Assembly (NCBI GenBank): GCA_002973575.1
Contig: PVEQ01000028.1
Span: 1 to 36,735 of the forward strand
Reading direction: 5' to 3'
Length of the DNA: 36,735 nt
Source: Sediminibacterium magnilacihabitans
GTDB lineage: Bacteria; Bacteroidota; Bacteroidia; Chitinophagales; Chitinophagaceae
The notes below the pieces were generated by a model. That model searched no databases, was not told the origin of the DNA, and worked only from the letters and a program-made list of their open reading frames with translations. The translations under genes and the position numbers were made by a program. Shown here piece by piece: positions 8,050 through 17,915 of the stretch. Position 1 is the stretch's first letter; each line of letters begins with the position of its first letter.

Positions 8050-9942
8050 ATGTTAATCATGAGAATGAACAAAATAACATATTCGGTTGCGATTATGGCA
8101 CTTCTGTCCACGACCATTGCTGCCTGCAAGAAAGGTTTCATGGACACGAAACCATTGTCGACAATTTCTGCCGATGCAACCTGGGCGGATGGTCCATTGT
8201 CCCAGGCCTTTGTCTTCGGAATTTATTCCTACTTGGGATATGGTGGTTTTGAAGAGCAGGCATTGGCGGCTTATACAGACGAGGCCATGTTTACGCATGC
8301 AGGAAGAAATATCAATACGTTTACAGAAGGAACGGAAACGCCTGGCAATCTTGCATGGTACAGTGGTACTTACGAATGGGGCAGGATGTACAAAGCCATC
8401 CGGGAAGCCAACATTGCGATTAGTAAATTGCCTACGGCTACATTTGCAGACACCAAACTTCGCGATCAACTACTGGGTGAATCTTATTTCCTCAGGGCTT
8501 ATTATTACCAGCAACTCCTGCGTTTTTATGGAGGCGTTCCCCTGGTCGACAAACCATACGAGTTGAACCAGGATTATACCATAGCGCGTAGTTCTTATGA
8601 AGATTGCGTAAAGTTCATTGTAAGCGATCTGGATAAGGCTGCCGGGTTGCTTGCCGGAAAATCAGCTCAGGCAGGACGTGCGTCTGATATAGCTGCCCTT
8701 GCATTGAAATCACGCGTATTGCTGTATGCTGCCAGTGATTTGCACGATGCCGCTACAGCCAAAGCACAGTCGGCAACGCTTGCCGCTTTTTCAAAAATTG
8801 AACTGGTGGCTTATACCACTGGTGACAGGACAACGCGCTGGAAAGCCGCCCAGGATGCCGCTAAAGCAGTGCTGAATGCTACACAGGGATACAAGCTAAA
8901 CCTTGGAGCACCTGTATCCGCTGCTGAAGGCAAAATGAACTACATGTCCATCGCTTTAGGCGGACAGAGTGCCATAGGAGATAAATCAGCTACTTCGGAG
9001 TTGATTTTCCAACGTTCCTTGTCTTCGCTGTATACACCCGAAGACAACTGGCCGCTGGGTGGTACACACTACGGCATCAATAATGGTCCTAACGGTTACC
9101 ACAACTGGGCAGGTAATACACCTATACAGCAACTGGTGGATGACTATGAAATGATGGATGGCAGTAAATTTGATTGGAGCAATCCCGTTGAAAGCGCAAA
9201 TCCCTATAGCAATCGCGATCCCCGTTTTTATGCTACGATCCTCTATGACGGAGCTGATTGGAAACCCAGACCATTGGATGTGGCTGGTAAAGATCCTGCG
9301 AATCAAATACAGACAGGTTACTATGCCGATGGTGCTGGTGGTTTTATCAACGGTATCGATACCAGGGAGTCCCCTGTAGAAAACTGGAATGGTAGCCGTA
9401 CCCATTATTATACTAAGAAGTTCATAGATCCCAACCCCGCGCTGGCCGATAACCAGTCCAATGCGCAGACCATCCCATGGCCATTCATCCGTTATACCGA
9501 GGTTGTACTCAATTACGTAGAGTGTTGCCTGGCCCTTGGACAGGAAGCGGAAGCGCAGAATTGGCTTAATAAGATCAGGTTCAGGGCGGGAATGCCTGCG
9601 ATTACAGATGTAGGGCCTGCACTGGTAGATCGCTATCGCAATGAACGACGCATTGAACTGGCTTATGAGGAACATCGTTATCATGATGCGCGGCGCTGGA
9701 TGATACCTGCTACAACGGTGGGTCGTGGTATTAAAACGATAAAAATAACAGCAACTCTGCAAGCGGGTAAAACGCCACTTGTTCCATATCGTCATGACAA
9801 CACTGTTTACAACTATACATATACAGTAGTAAACAATACAGAAAACGAAACAAGGGTGTGGAATGATAAAATGTATTACCGCCCGATTTCAAAGGATGAG
9901 GTGAATAGGAATAACAAGCTGGTGCAAAATCCTGGCTATTAG
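8050..9942 (+). CDS. SusD/RagB-family nutrient-binding lipoprotein
   Basis: Surface lipoprotein of 630 residues that forms the lid of the SusC transporter. The lipobox is IAAC with Cys26. The protein shows SusD landmarks: the early GESYFLRAYYYQQLLRFYGG segment (helices of the TPR-like core) and the C-terminal NERRIELAYEEHRYHDARRW segment. The first ATG (8050) is one base after the susC stop. In-frame ATGs at 8059 and 8065 would give a more ordinary signal peptide (MNKITYSVAIMALLS...), so the true start may be one of those. No carbohydrate-active enzyme lies nearby, so the substrate is unknown. Confidence 0.95.
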   Translation: MLIMRMNKITYSVAIMALLSTTIAACKKGFMDTKPLSTISADATWADGPLSQAFVFGIYSYLGYGGFEEQALAAYTDEAMFTHAGRNINTFTEGTETPGNLAWYSGTYEWGRMYKAIREANIAISKLPTATFADTKLRDQLLGESYFLRAYYYQQLLRFYGGVPLVDKPYELNQDYTIARSSYEDCVKFIVSDLDKAAGLLAGKSAQAGRASDIAALALKSRVLLYAASDLHDAATAKAQSATLAAFSKIELVAYTTGDRTTRWKAAQDAAKAVLNATQGYKLNLGAPVSAAEGKMNYMSIALGGQSAIGDKSATSELIFQRSLSSLYTPEDNWPLGGTHYGINNGPNGYHNWAGNTPIQQLVDDYEMMDGSKFDWSNPVESANPYSNRDPRFYATILYDGADWKPRPLDVAGKDPANQIQTGYYADGAGGFINGIDTRESPVENWNGSRTHYYTKKFIDPNPALADNQSNAQTIPWPFIRYTEVVLNYVECCLALGQEAEAQNWLNKIRFRAGMPAITDVGPALVDRYRNERRIELAYEEHRYHDARRWMIPATTVGRGIKTIKITATLQAGKTPLVPYRHDNTVYNYTYTVVNNTENETRVWNDKMYYRPISKDEVNRNNKLVQNPGY

Positions 9943-9976
9943 ACCTGTTACCATATTACGCTGAATAAAACCATTT

Positions 9977-10028
9977 AGGAGACTACAGTAGTTTAAAATC
10001 CTTTACTACTGTAGTCTCCTCCTTTTAA
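9977..10028 (+). terminator. Strong rho-independent terminator after susD
   Basis: Perfect 16-base arms AGGAGACTACAGTAGT (9977-9992) and ACTACTGTAGTCTCCT (10005-10020) with a 12-base loop are followed by CCTTTTAATTT. It separates the SusCD operon from the haloperoxidase/FG-GAP cluster, which begins about 30 bases later and so needs its own promoter or read-through. Confidence 0.8.
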
Positions 10029-10057
10029 TTTCGGCTTTCAAGGATCTTCCCGGCCAT

Positions 10058-11392
10058 ATGAAACCGCTTTATTTTTACCTGATCATTGCCTGCTGCGCGT
10101 TTACTGTTTCTTGCAGACAACAATCTGTTGCGCCACCCGATTATGAGCTGGCGGCCACTTGGGCTGATATGGCCAACTATATCACAAAAAATACCCCTTC
10201 CAATTCACCAACTTTTGCATCCCGCTGTTTTGGATACATTGGCCTTACTATGTACGAATCGGTGGTCAATGGGTCTTCCGAATATCGATCGATAGCACAG
10301 CAACTTAATAGCCTTGGCAGCCTGCCGCGACCCGATACCAGCCTTACTTTTAACTGGCCCATGGCATTGAATGCAGGCCAGGCAGAGATATTGCGGCTTA
10401 TTTATGTGCAGACTTCCGACGAGAATAAACGTAAAATTGATTCACTGGAACAAACCATGCAGCAAAGACTGCAAACCATACAACCCGATACAGTTGTCGT
10501 GAACCGATCAGTTGCTTATGGCAAAACCATTGCCCAAAAGATATTCAACTGGTCTACCACCGACGGCGGGCACCGTGCTTACCTGAAGAATTTTGATAAA
10601 ACATTGGTATTTGAGCAGAAACCAGGTTCTTGGAAACCACCATTATTCGCCCAATCGTTCAGCCATTTTCCATTGCATCCGCATTGGGGAAAGAACCGGA
10701 CTTTTCTTGCCATCGATTCGGCAATAGAGGCACCTGCTTTTATCCCGTTTGATACTACATCCGGATCGCCCTACTACCAGCAATTTAAGCAGGTGTATGA
10801 AAAAGAACATGTTTTAACACAACAGGAAAAAGAAGCAGCTATATGGTGGAGTGATGATCCGGATGTTACTTTTACGCCACCTGGCCATTCTTATTACCTT
10901 GCCACCATTGCTGTTCGTAAAGTCAGGCCCAACCTGCCGAAAGCCGCCGCTACCTATGCACAAGTGGGAATGGCGGTTGCAGATGCTTTCCGCAATTGCT
11001 GGAAATGGAAGTACCAATTTTTTACAGAAAGAGCTAATACTTTTATTCCCGCACACATAGACGCACATTGGGAATCGTTTTGGCCCGACCCACCCTTTCC
11101 TGCCTTTCCTTCTGGCCACGCTATACAGGCAGGGGCTGCTGCAGCCGTATTGACAGCATTATACGGCGACCATTTTGAATTCATCGACAGTGCTCATGTT
11201 GGAAGACCCCGGGATGAAATCAGGAATACCGATTTCAAAGCGAGGCACTTCGCGTCGTTCTTTGCAGCGGCGGAAGAAACGGCTATGTCGAGATTTTATG
11301 GTGGGATACACACGCCACAGGATAACCAGAGAGGTTTGGAAAAAGGAATCCTTATCGGAAACAATATTAACCATTTGAAATGGAAAAAATAA
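10058..11392 (+). CDS. Vanadium-haloperoxidase/PAP2-like exported lipoprotein (first copy)
   Basis: A 444-residue product with a lipoprotein signal (FTVSC, Cys19). The C-terminal part is the PAP2/vanadium-dependent haloperoxidase fold: FPSGHAIQAGAA at about 348-360 is the central PSGH motif, and SRFYGGIHTP at about 410 is the SRxxxGxH motif that carries the covalently bound or nucleophilic His. The first motif, Lys-x6-Arg-Pro, appears as KYQFFTERA, with Ala where Pro is usual. The fold binds vanadate (haloperoxidase) or phosphate (phosphatase), and sequence alone does not decide between them. The end overlaps the next gene by 13 bases, which suggests translational coupling. Confidence 0.88.
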   Translation: MKPLYFYLIIACCAFTVSCRQQSVAPPDYELAATWADMANYITKNTPSNSPTFASRCFGYIGLTMYESVVNGSSEYRSIAQQLNSLGSLPRPDTSLTFNWPMALNAGQAEILRLIYVQTSDENKRKIDSLEQTMQQRLQTIQPDTVVVNRSVAYGKTIAQKIFNWSTTDGGHRAYLKNFDKTLVFEQKPGSWKPPLFAQSFSHFPLHPHWGKNRTFLAIDSAIEAPAFIPFDTTSGSPYYQQFKQVYEKEHVLTQQEKEAAIWWSDDPDVTFTPPGHSYYLATIAVRKVRPNLPKAAATYAQVGMAVADAFRNCWKWKYQFFTERANTFIPAHIDAHWESFWPDPPFPAFPSGHAIQAGAAAAVLTALYGDHFEFIDSAHVGRPRDEIRNTDFKARHFASFFAAAEETAMSRFYGGIHTPQDNQRGLEKGILIGNNINHLKWKK

Positions 11393-13077
11393 AGACCAGG
11401 TGCCTGTTGTTGTTGCTGTGTATTCATACAGCCGCCTGGAGCCAGACACACTTTACCGATGTAACTGCTACTGCAGGCATTCATCATGTATTTAAGGTAC
11501 ATGAAGGCATGTTTGGCGGCGGTGCCTGTGTAATAGATTTCAACAACGATGGTTTTGAAGATATATACATCACCGGTGGTACGAATGACGATGTATTGTA
11601 TAAGAATAACGGAGATGGCACCTTCACCAATGTATTTGAGAAGTCGGGTCTGACTATAACGAAGAATTATGTAACCCAGGGCGTAACCAGTGCAGACGTG
11701 AACAGGGATGGGTTTACCGACCTGTTTATTACCACCATTACCCGGCGCGACAGGAAGGAGAGGATACCGAGGTCCATCAACCTGCTTTTCCTCAATAATG
11801 GCAACGGCACTTTCCGCGATGCCACCAAAGAATACGGACTCGACAAGATGTTGTCCTTCAGCACCGCTGCCAGTTTCGGTGACTTTAATGCCGATGGATG
11901 GCCAGACCTCTATGTGGGTAATTATTTTAATGAGTTTGAGGGGACGTTGAGTAAAGTAACTGATGCCACAGTGGTGGGCGCCAACCAGATTGCCAAAGGA
12001 TATTTATTGCTGAATGAAAATGGTAAACATTTTCGGGACGTATATGAAGAATATGGCCTCAATCACCGTGGTTTTGGCTTTGGTGGCGTATTCACTGATT
12101 TTGACAATGACCACAACCAGGATATTTTCGTCAATCACGATTTTGGCTATAAACGCACACCCAATCTGCTGCTGAAAAACGAATATCCCAGAAAATCGTT
12201 TATTGATGTGGCTAAAGAGAAAGGAATGGACCTCCGTATCAACGCCATGGGTGCGGCTGTTGGTGATTACAACAACGACGGCTGGATGGACTACTACGTC
12301 ACCAATATCAGGTTCAACTATTTTATGGTGAACCAGGGCCGGGGAAAACCATTCGTGAACCGTGCACATGAACTGGGTGTTGATTTTTTTGCGATAAGCT
12401 GGGGAGCTAATTTCGCCGATTTTGATAAGGATGGCGACCTGGATTTATTTGTTTCCAACGGAGACCTTAATCCGAATTGTATGCCCATGGCCAATTTCTA
12501 TTTTGAGAACATAGGCGGCCGGTTCGTAGACCATGCCAGCCAGGTAGGACTTGCCGATTATGGCATTGGGCGCGGCTCTGTGGTATTTGATTACGACAAT
12601 GATGGTGACCTGGATTTGCTGGTGGTGAACCAGGAACCAGTTTTACCAGGTTATCCTGTTCAATCTATTACAAGACTTTATAGGAACGAATCTTCCGGCG
12701 GCAACTGGATCAAAATCGCATTGAAAGGAATCCAGGCCGAAAGCCATGGAATTGGCTCGAGAATAGAAATTGAAGCGGGTGGAAAAAAAATGATCCGTGA
12801 AATAGATGGAGGCGCTTCCAGCCATATGTCGCAAAACTCGATCATTGCTCATTTTGGACTCGGAACAATATCGAAAATTGACAAGATTACTGTTTACTGG
12901 ACGGGTGGCAATGAACAAAGTATTGCCAATATCCCCGTGAACAAGCAAATAGTAATTACAGAAATCCCCGCTGCTAAGAGAAGCTACACCTGGTTATATG
13001 TATCCGGAGCATTACTCGCCGGCACTCTGTTAGTATACATTATTATCAGAAGGGTTTCAGCAAGACACAAAATGTAA
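11380..13077 (+). CDS. CRTAC1-like FG-GAP/ASPIC exported protein with C-terminal membrane anchor
   Basis: The 565-residue protein starts with a signal peptide (about 1-21, ending AWSQ). About seven FG-GAP/VCBS-type blades follow, each with a calcium-loop pattern such as DFNNDGFEDIYI, DVNRDGFTDLFI, DFNADGWPDLYV, DYNNDGWMDYYV and DFDKDGDLDLFV, which predicts a beta-propeller. An ASPIC/UnbV domain is at about 445-530 (GIGSRIEIEAGG, then SSHMSQNSIIAHFGLG). A hydrophobic helix at about 538-557 followed by RRVSARHKM would anchor the C-terminus in a membrane. It overlaps the upstream haloperoxidase-like gene by 13 bases. The role is unknown; a scaffold or partner of the neighbouring exported enzymes is an inference from gene order. 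Confidence 0.9.
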   Translation: MEKIKTRCLLLLLCIHTAAWSQTHFTDVTATAGIHHVFKVHEGMFGGGACVIDFNNDGFEDIYITGGTNDDVLYKNNGDGTFTNVFEKSGLTITKNYVTQGVTSADVNRDGFTDLFITTITRRDRKERIPRSINLLFLNNGNGTFRDATKEYGLDKMLSFSTAASFGDFNADGWPDLYVGNYFNEFEGTLSKVTDATVVGANQIAKGYLLLNENGKHFRDVYEEYGLNHRGFGFGGVFTDFDNDHNQDIFVNHDFGYKRTPNLLLKNEYPRKSFIDVAKEKGMDLRINAMGAAVGDYNNDGWMDYYVTNIRFNYFMVNQGRGKPFVNRAHELGVDFFAISWGANFADFDKDGDLDLFVSNGDLNPNCMPMANFYFENIGGRFVDHASQVGLADYGIGRGSVVFDYDNDGDLDLLVVNQEPVLPGYPVQSITRLYRNESSGGNWIKIALKGIQAESHGIGSRIEIEAGGKKMIREIDGGASSHMSQNSIIAHFGLGTISKIDKITVYWTGGNEQSIANIPVNKQIVITEIPAAKRSYTWLYVSGALLAGTLLVYIIIRRVSARHKM

Positions 13078-13137
13078 GCAGAGAAAACACAGGCATAGTT
13101 ATTATTTTTATGTTATTGATGTATTTAAATACCTAAC

Positions 13138-16100
13138 ATGTTGAATCGCTCCCTCATTACCCGCTTGCCCATTTGCCTCCTGGTTGTTCTTACAGGGTTT
13201 ATAGCTGGATGCGGCAATAAGCCATCATCGGACAATACCAACCCGCTCTTTACCTTGCTATTGCCGGAGCAAACGCATATCGATTTCAGTAACAAGCTGA
13301 ATGAAGGTCCCAATACCAACGTGCTCATGTATGAATATTTCTACAACGGCGGCGGCGTTGCGGTAGGTGATGTGAACGGAGATGGTTTGCAAGACCTGTA
13401 CTTTACGGGTAACATGACGGATAATAAACTGTACCTGAACAAAGGACAAATGCAGTTTCAGGATATTACGGAAATAGCCGGCGTGAACGGCAGACCAGGC
13501 CCCTGGAAAACAGGCGTTACCATGGTAGACATCAATGGCGATGGCAAAACCGATATCTATGTTTGTTATTCCGGTAAACTCCACGGAGCCAAAAGAGAGA
13601 ACCAGTTGTTCATCAACGATGGTAATGATGCACAGGGTATTCCGCATTTCAGCGAACAGGCGCATCAATACGGACTGGCCGATTCATCGTACAGCACACA
13701 AGCTTATTTTTTCGATTACGACAGGGATGGCGACCTCGATATGCTCCTGCTCAACCACAACCCCAATTCCCTGCCCGTACTCGATGAAGCGGCTACGGCT
13801 GCCTTATTGAAAAAAGACGATCCTTCAACCGGCATTCGTTTGTATCGTAATGATAAAGGGCATTTCAGCGACGTTACTGCACAGGCAGGACTCAGTAGCT
13901 CCGCTTTATCGTATGGACTCGGCGCTGGTATCTCCGATATCAACGGCGATGGTTGGCCCGATATTTATGTTTCGGATGATTATACCGTGCCCGATTTTTT
14001 ATACATCAACAACCACAACGGTACCTTCACCAATAAACTTTCTTCCAGCCTGGGACATACTTCACAGTTTTCCATGGGCAACAATGTGGCCGATGTAAAC
14101 AACGACGGGTTGCCCGACATCTTCACACTCGATATGCTGCCGGAAGACAATCGCCGGCAAAAATTATTATTCGCGCCCGACAACTATGAAAAATTCGACC
14201 TCACACTTCGTACAGGTTTTTATTACCAGTATATGCGCAATATGCTGCACATCAACAATGGCGACGGCAGTTTCAGCGAAATAGGGCAACTTTCAGGCAT
14301 TTCCAATACCGATTGGAGCTGGGCTCCGCTCTTTGCCGATTATGATAACGATGGGTGGAAAGACCTTTTTGTTACCAACGGCTACCTGCGTGATTATACC
14401 AACATGGATTTTCTCAAGTACATGAACGATTATACACAGAGCAAGGGCAGGCTGAAACGCGAAGATGTGCTGAACATCATCCAGCACATGCCTTCATCGT
14501 CGGTAACCAGTTATTTTTTTAAAAACAATGGCAACCTCAGTTTCAGTAATACCAGTCAGCAATGGGGTATCCGTTCCGCTTCCAACAGCAACGGGGCAGC
14601 CTATGCCGATCTGGACAATGATGGCGACCTCGATCTGATCGTCAACAACATCAACCAACCTGCATTTATTTATCGCAACGAAGCCAGCCAAAAGAAGAAC
14701 GTACATTATTTGTCGATAAAACTGGAAGGGGCAGGTTTGAATACACAAGGATTGGGTGCTGCGGTTACACTTTACAATAAAGGCAGGAAGCAATATATAG
14801 AGCAGATGCCGGCAAGAGGCTACCAGTCGAGCGTAACACCTGTTTTGCATTTTGGATTGGGTGCAGATACAATCATTGATTCATTGCGCATTGTATGGCA
14901 AAGCGGCAAACAACAGGTGCTTGCAAAAGTACAACCCGATAAGCTGTTGGTGTTGCAGGAAAAAAATGCAACAGAGGCATATTACCCCGCCACACCGGCT
15001 ACTCCTTTGTTCCATGCTGTTCCATCACCCATAGCATTTCATAGCGCAACAAATACCATCAATGATTTCAAAAGACAACCTTTGCTGGTGAATCCATTGT
15101 CGTTCTCGGGCCCCTGTCTTGTAAAGGCCGATGTAAACGGTGATGGATTGGAAGATGTATATGCAGGGGGCGGGAGCGGACAGGCCGGCGCATTGTATTT
15201 GCAACAAAAAGACGGCCGCTTTGTTCAAAAAACAGAACCGGCATTTGAAGCCGACAAACAAAGTGAAGACGCCGACGCTGTTTTCTTTGATGCCAATGGC
15301 GATGGATTTGTTGATCTGTATGTAGTGAGCGGAGGTTATCATCAATACACGGAGAACGATCCATTATTGCAGGATCGTTTGTACCTGAATGATGGGAAAG
15401 GAAATTTCACCAAAGCAGCCGATGCATTACCGGTGATGCATGCAAGTAAAAGCTGTGCACGCATAGCCGATGTAAATGGAGATGGTAAGCCTGACCTTTT
15501 TGTGGGCGGCCGTGTGATCCCTGGCCGTTATCCTGAAACACCCCCAAGCTATTTACTGATCAATGATGGCAAGGGACATTTCACAGACCAGGCAGCCACA
15601 TTGGCGCCTGCGCTGCAAAGGATCGGTATGATTACCGATGCTGCATGGCTGGATATGAATGGAGATGGAAAAAAAGACCTGGTGGTAACAGGTGAATGGA
15701 TGCCGGTATCGGTATTCATCAACCGGAACGGAAAGCTCGAGAACAAGACAAAAGATTATTTCGAAAAAGAATACAGTGGATGGTGGAATAAAATTACTGT
15801 AGGAGACTTTAACGGAGACGGCAAACCCGATTTGGTGGTCGGCAATATGGGCCTCAACACACAATGCAAAGCCAGCGACAATGAGCCCGCTGAAATGTAT
15901 TACAAAGATTTCGACAACAACGGCGCTATCGACCCCATACTTTGTTTTTACATCCAGGGCAAGAGCTATCCTTATGTAACCAGGGATGAATTGTTAGACC
16001 AGATGAGCATGATGCGCACACGCTTCACCGATTACAAGAGTTATGCCGATGCCACGATCAAAGAAGTGTTCACACCAGATGAACTGAAAGGCGCCGGCCA

Positions 16101-16470
16101 TTTGCAGGCCAACTATTTGAAGACCGCTTATTTTGAACAAGGGGCCGATGGAAAATTCCATGAAAAAGCGCTTCCTGTACAGGCTCAGTTCTCGCCCGTG
16201 TACACGATCACACAACTGGATTTCGACAAAGACGGTAAACTTGACCTGCTGCTTGGCGGTAATATCAGCCATGCCAGGTTGCGCTTCGGGAAATGCGATG
16301 CCAATTACGGCGTGTTGCTGAAAGGCGATGGTAAGGGACATTTTACTTATGTAAACCAGCAACAGTCGGGCTTTCAGTTATGGGGAGATGTAAGGGCTGT
16401 GTTGCCGGTGAATAATATGCTGCTGTTCGGTATCAACCAGGAAGCAGTTAAAGCGTATCAAATGAAATGA
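13138..16470 (+). CDS. Large FG-GAP/VCBS-repeat lipoprotein with ASPIC/UnbV domain
   Basis: An 1110-residue lipoprotein (lipobox FIAGC, Cys25). The N-terminal half has about seven FG-GAP blades with DxDxDG-type loops (DVNGDGLQDLYF, DINGDGKTDIYV, DYDRDGDLDMLL, DINGDGWPDIYV and others). An ASPIC/UnbV domain lies near residues 520-605 (ARGYQSSVTPVLHFGLG). A second propeller of about seven further blades follows (DVNGDGLEDVYA, DANGDGFVDLYV, DVNGDGKPDLFV, DMNGDGKKDLVV, DFNGDGKPDLVV). Two propellers bracketing an ASPIC domain is a known architecture in Bacteroidota surface proteins, of unclear function. The stop overlaps the next start by four bases (ATGA). Confidence 0.92.
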   Translation: MLNRSLITRLPICLLVVLTGFIAGCGNKPSSDNTNPLFTLLLPEQTHIDFSNKLNEGPNTNVLMYEYFYNGGGVAVGDVNGDGLQDLYFTGNMTDNKLYLNKGQMQFQDITEIAGVNGRPGPWKTGVTMVDINGDGKTDIYVCYSGKLHGAKRENQLFINDGNDAQGIPHFSEQAHQYGLADSSYSTQAYFFDYDRDGDLDMLLLNHNPNSLPVLDEAATAALLKKDDPSTGIRLYRNDKGHFSDVTAQAGLSSSALSYGLGAGISDINGDGWPDIYVSDDYTVPDFLYINNHNGTFTNKLSSSLGHTSQFSMGNNVADVNNDGLPDIFTLDMLPEDNRRQKLLFAPDNYEKFDLTLRTGFYYQYMRNMLHINNGDGSFSEIGQLSGISNTDWSWAPLFADYDNDGWKDLFVTNGYLRDYTNMDFLKYMNDYTQSKGRLKREDVLNIIQHMPSSSVTSYFFKNNGNLSFSNTSQQWGIRSASNSNGAAYADLDNDGDLDLIVNNINQPAFIYRNEASQKKNVHYLSIKLEGAGLNTQGLGAAVTLYNKGRKQYIEQMPARGYQSSVTPVLHFGLGADTIIDSLRIVWQSGKQQVLAKVQPDKLLVLQEKNATEAYYPATPATPLFHAVPSPIAFHSATNTINDFKRQPLLVNPLSFSGPCLVKADVNGDGLEDVYAGGGSGQAGALYLQQKDGRFVQKTEPAFEADKQSEDADAVFFDANGDGFVDLYVVSGGYHQYTENDPLLQDRLYLNDGKGNFTKAADALPVMHASKSCARIADVNGDGKPDLFVGGRVIPGRYPETPPSYLLINDGKGHFTDQAATLAPALQRIGMITDAAWLDMNGDGKKDLVVTGEWMPVSVFINRNGKLENKTKDYFEKEYSGWWNKITVGDFNGDGKPDLVVGNMGLNTQCKASDNEPAEMYYKDFDNNGAIDPILCFYIQGKSYPYVTRDELLDQMSMMRTRFTDYKSYADATIKEVFTPDELKGAGHLQANYLKTAYFEQGADGKFHEKALPVQAQFSPVYTITQLDFDKDGKLDLLLGGNISHARLRFGKCDANYGVLLKGDGKGHFTYVNQQQSGFQLWGDVRAVLPVNNMLLFGINQEAVKAYQMK

Positions 16471-17777
16471 GTATGAGAAAGCTGAAAGGTTTTATAGTAT
16501 TGCTGGTATTGATAACTGGTTGCAGGCAGCGGCGAACAGATGCACCGGTGTTTGCGAACAAAGACATCAACGCGGTGATCACAGGGATGACAGACATCAT
16601 GATACACGATGTTACCAATCCACCGCTCGCGGCGCGTTTCTACGCGTATGCGTGCCTGGCAGGATACGAAGTGGTTGCCCAACACAATGCGCAGTTCAAA
16701 AGTATGCACGGGGTGTTGAATGATTACCCCGATCTGCGCAAGCAGGACAGTATCAGCGACTATAATTATCAGCTTAGTGCGGTACTGGCCATGCTGGAAA
16801 CAGCATCACAAATGCAACCTTCGGGCAGCCGCCTGCGCGCTTATGAACAACGCTTACTGGATTCCTGTAAAGAGCAGGGTTACCCGGAAGCGATGATCAA
16901 TGGTTCGAAACGTTATGCAATAGCCATCAGCAAGCGTATATTGGCTTATGCAAAGGCCGATGGATACAATAAGATCAGTAACCTGCCACGCTATACGCCA
17001 TTGAAAGGGGATGGATATTGGTATCCCACACCACCGGCATTCATGGCTGCAGTGGAGCCATATTTCAAAACAGTGCGACCTTTTACGCTCGATTCCAGTG
17101 CGCAGTTCAAACCTGCACCGCCTGTTTCATTTTCGGCAGACAAACAGTCGGCATTCTTTAAACTGATGGAAAAAAATTACAAGGAAGCACTGCCTCCAGA
17201 GCATAAAGCCATTGCTGCTTTCTGGGATTGTAATCCGTTTGCTGTGCAGGACAATGGGCACTTGCTGGTAGCGTTGAAAAAAATATCCCCCGGCGCACAT
17301 TGGCTGGGTATTGCAGCTATTGCTGCGGAAAAAACAAAGAAAAGTTTTGATGAAAGCATGCAGGTCTACACGTTTGTGTCTGTAGGCCTGATGGATGCTT
17401 TTATCTGTTGCTGGGATGAAAAATACCGGAGCAACCGGGTGCGTCCTGAAACAGCTATTCGTAAATTAATTGATCCTGCCTGGGTGCCTTTGTTACAAAC
17501 GCCGCCTTTTCCCGAATACCTGAGCGGGCATTCGGTGATCTCTGCTACCTCAGCCACTGTATTAACACGATTGTTTGGCGATGGATTTCATTATACAGAC
17601 AGCGTGGAAGTAGATTATGGATTGGCTCCCAGGAATTACCAGTCATTCCAGCAAGCTGCTGTTGAGGCCGGTGTGTCGAGGTTTTTCGGCGGCATTCATT
17701 TCATGGATGCCATTGATAATGGAAGAGAGCAGGGACTGAAAGTAGGAGAATGGGTGTTGAAGAAAGTGGGGAAATGA
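16467..17777 (+). CDS. Vanadium-haloperoxidase/PAP2-like exported lipoprotein (second copy)
   Basis: A 436-residue lipoprotein (lipobox LITGC, Cys19). The three active-site blocks of the vanadium haloperoxidase/acid phosphatase fold are visible: KYRSNRVRP at about 318-326 (Lys-x6-Arg-Pro, complete here), YLSGHSVISA at about 350-359 (in place of PSGH), and SRFFGGIHFMD at about 404. It is a distant paralogue of the gene at 10058, with similar length and layout but low identity. It starts inside the stop of the large FG-GAP gene (ATGA overlap), so the two are translationally coupled. An in-frame ATG at 16473 is an alternative start. Confidence 0.88.
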   Translation: MSMRKLKGFIVLLVLITGCRQRRTDAPVFANKDINAVITGMTDIMIHDVTNPPLAARFYAYACLAGYEVVAQHNAQFKSMHGVLNDYPDLRKQDSISDYNYQLSAVLAMLETASQMQPSGSRLRAYEQRLLDSCKEQGYPEAMINGSKRYAIAISKRILAYAKADGYNKISNLPRYTPLKGDGYWYPTPPAFMAAVEPYFKTVRPFTLDSSAQFKPAPPVSFSADKQSAFFKLMEKNYKEALPPEHKAIAAFWDCNPFAVQDNGHLLVALKKISPGAHWLGIAAIAAEKTKKSFDESMQVYTFVSVGLMDAFICCWDEKYRSNRVRPETAIRKLIDPAWVPLLQTPPFPEYLSGHSVISATSATVLTRLFGDGFHYTDSVEVDYGLAPRNYQSFQQAAVEAGVSRFFGGIHFMDAIDNGREQGLKVGEWVLKKVGK

Positions 17778-17915
17778 CGGCTCTTACACGAGAATTAAGG
17801 AAGTTTGCTTGGTTCCGGTAACCCGCTCGTATCAGCCGCTATAGCAGCAGCCATTCCCAGTTTGCTGCAGAAGTTTACCAACAAATAAAATGAATCTTCT
17901 ATTACAGGCAGGAGG

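Noticed and set aside
8986..9795. 269-codon antisense frame opposite the SusD gene
   Set aside because: Long, but rich in Ile/Arg/Cys in the way antisense frames of this codon usage are, and the sense strand clearly encodes SusD.
4527..9942. A polysaccharide utilisation locus
   Set aside because: SusC and SusD are present, but no glycoside hydrolase, polysaccharide lyase or hybrid two-component sensor is seen nearby, so a glycan substrate cannot be claimed.
10058..17777. Calling the two PAP2-fold proteins proven haloperoxidases
   Set aside because: The vanadate and phosphate active sites of this fold share the visible motifs, and each copy departs from the canonical set, so the activity is left open.
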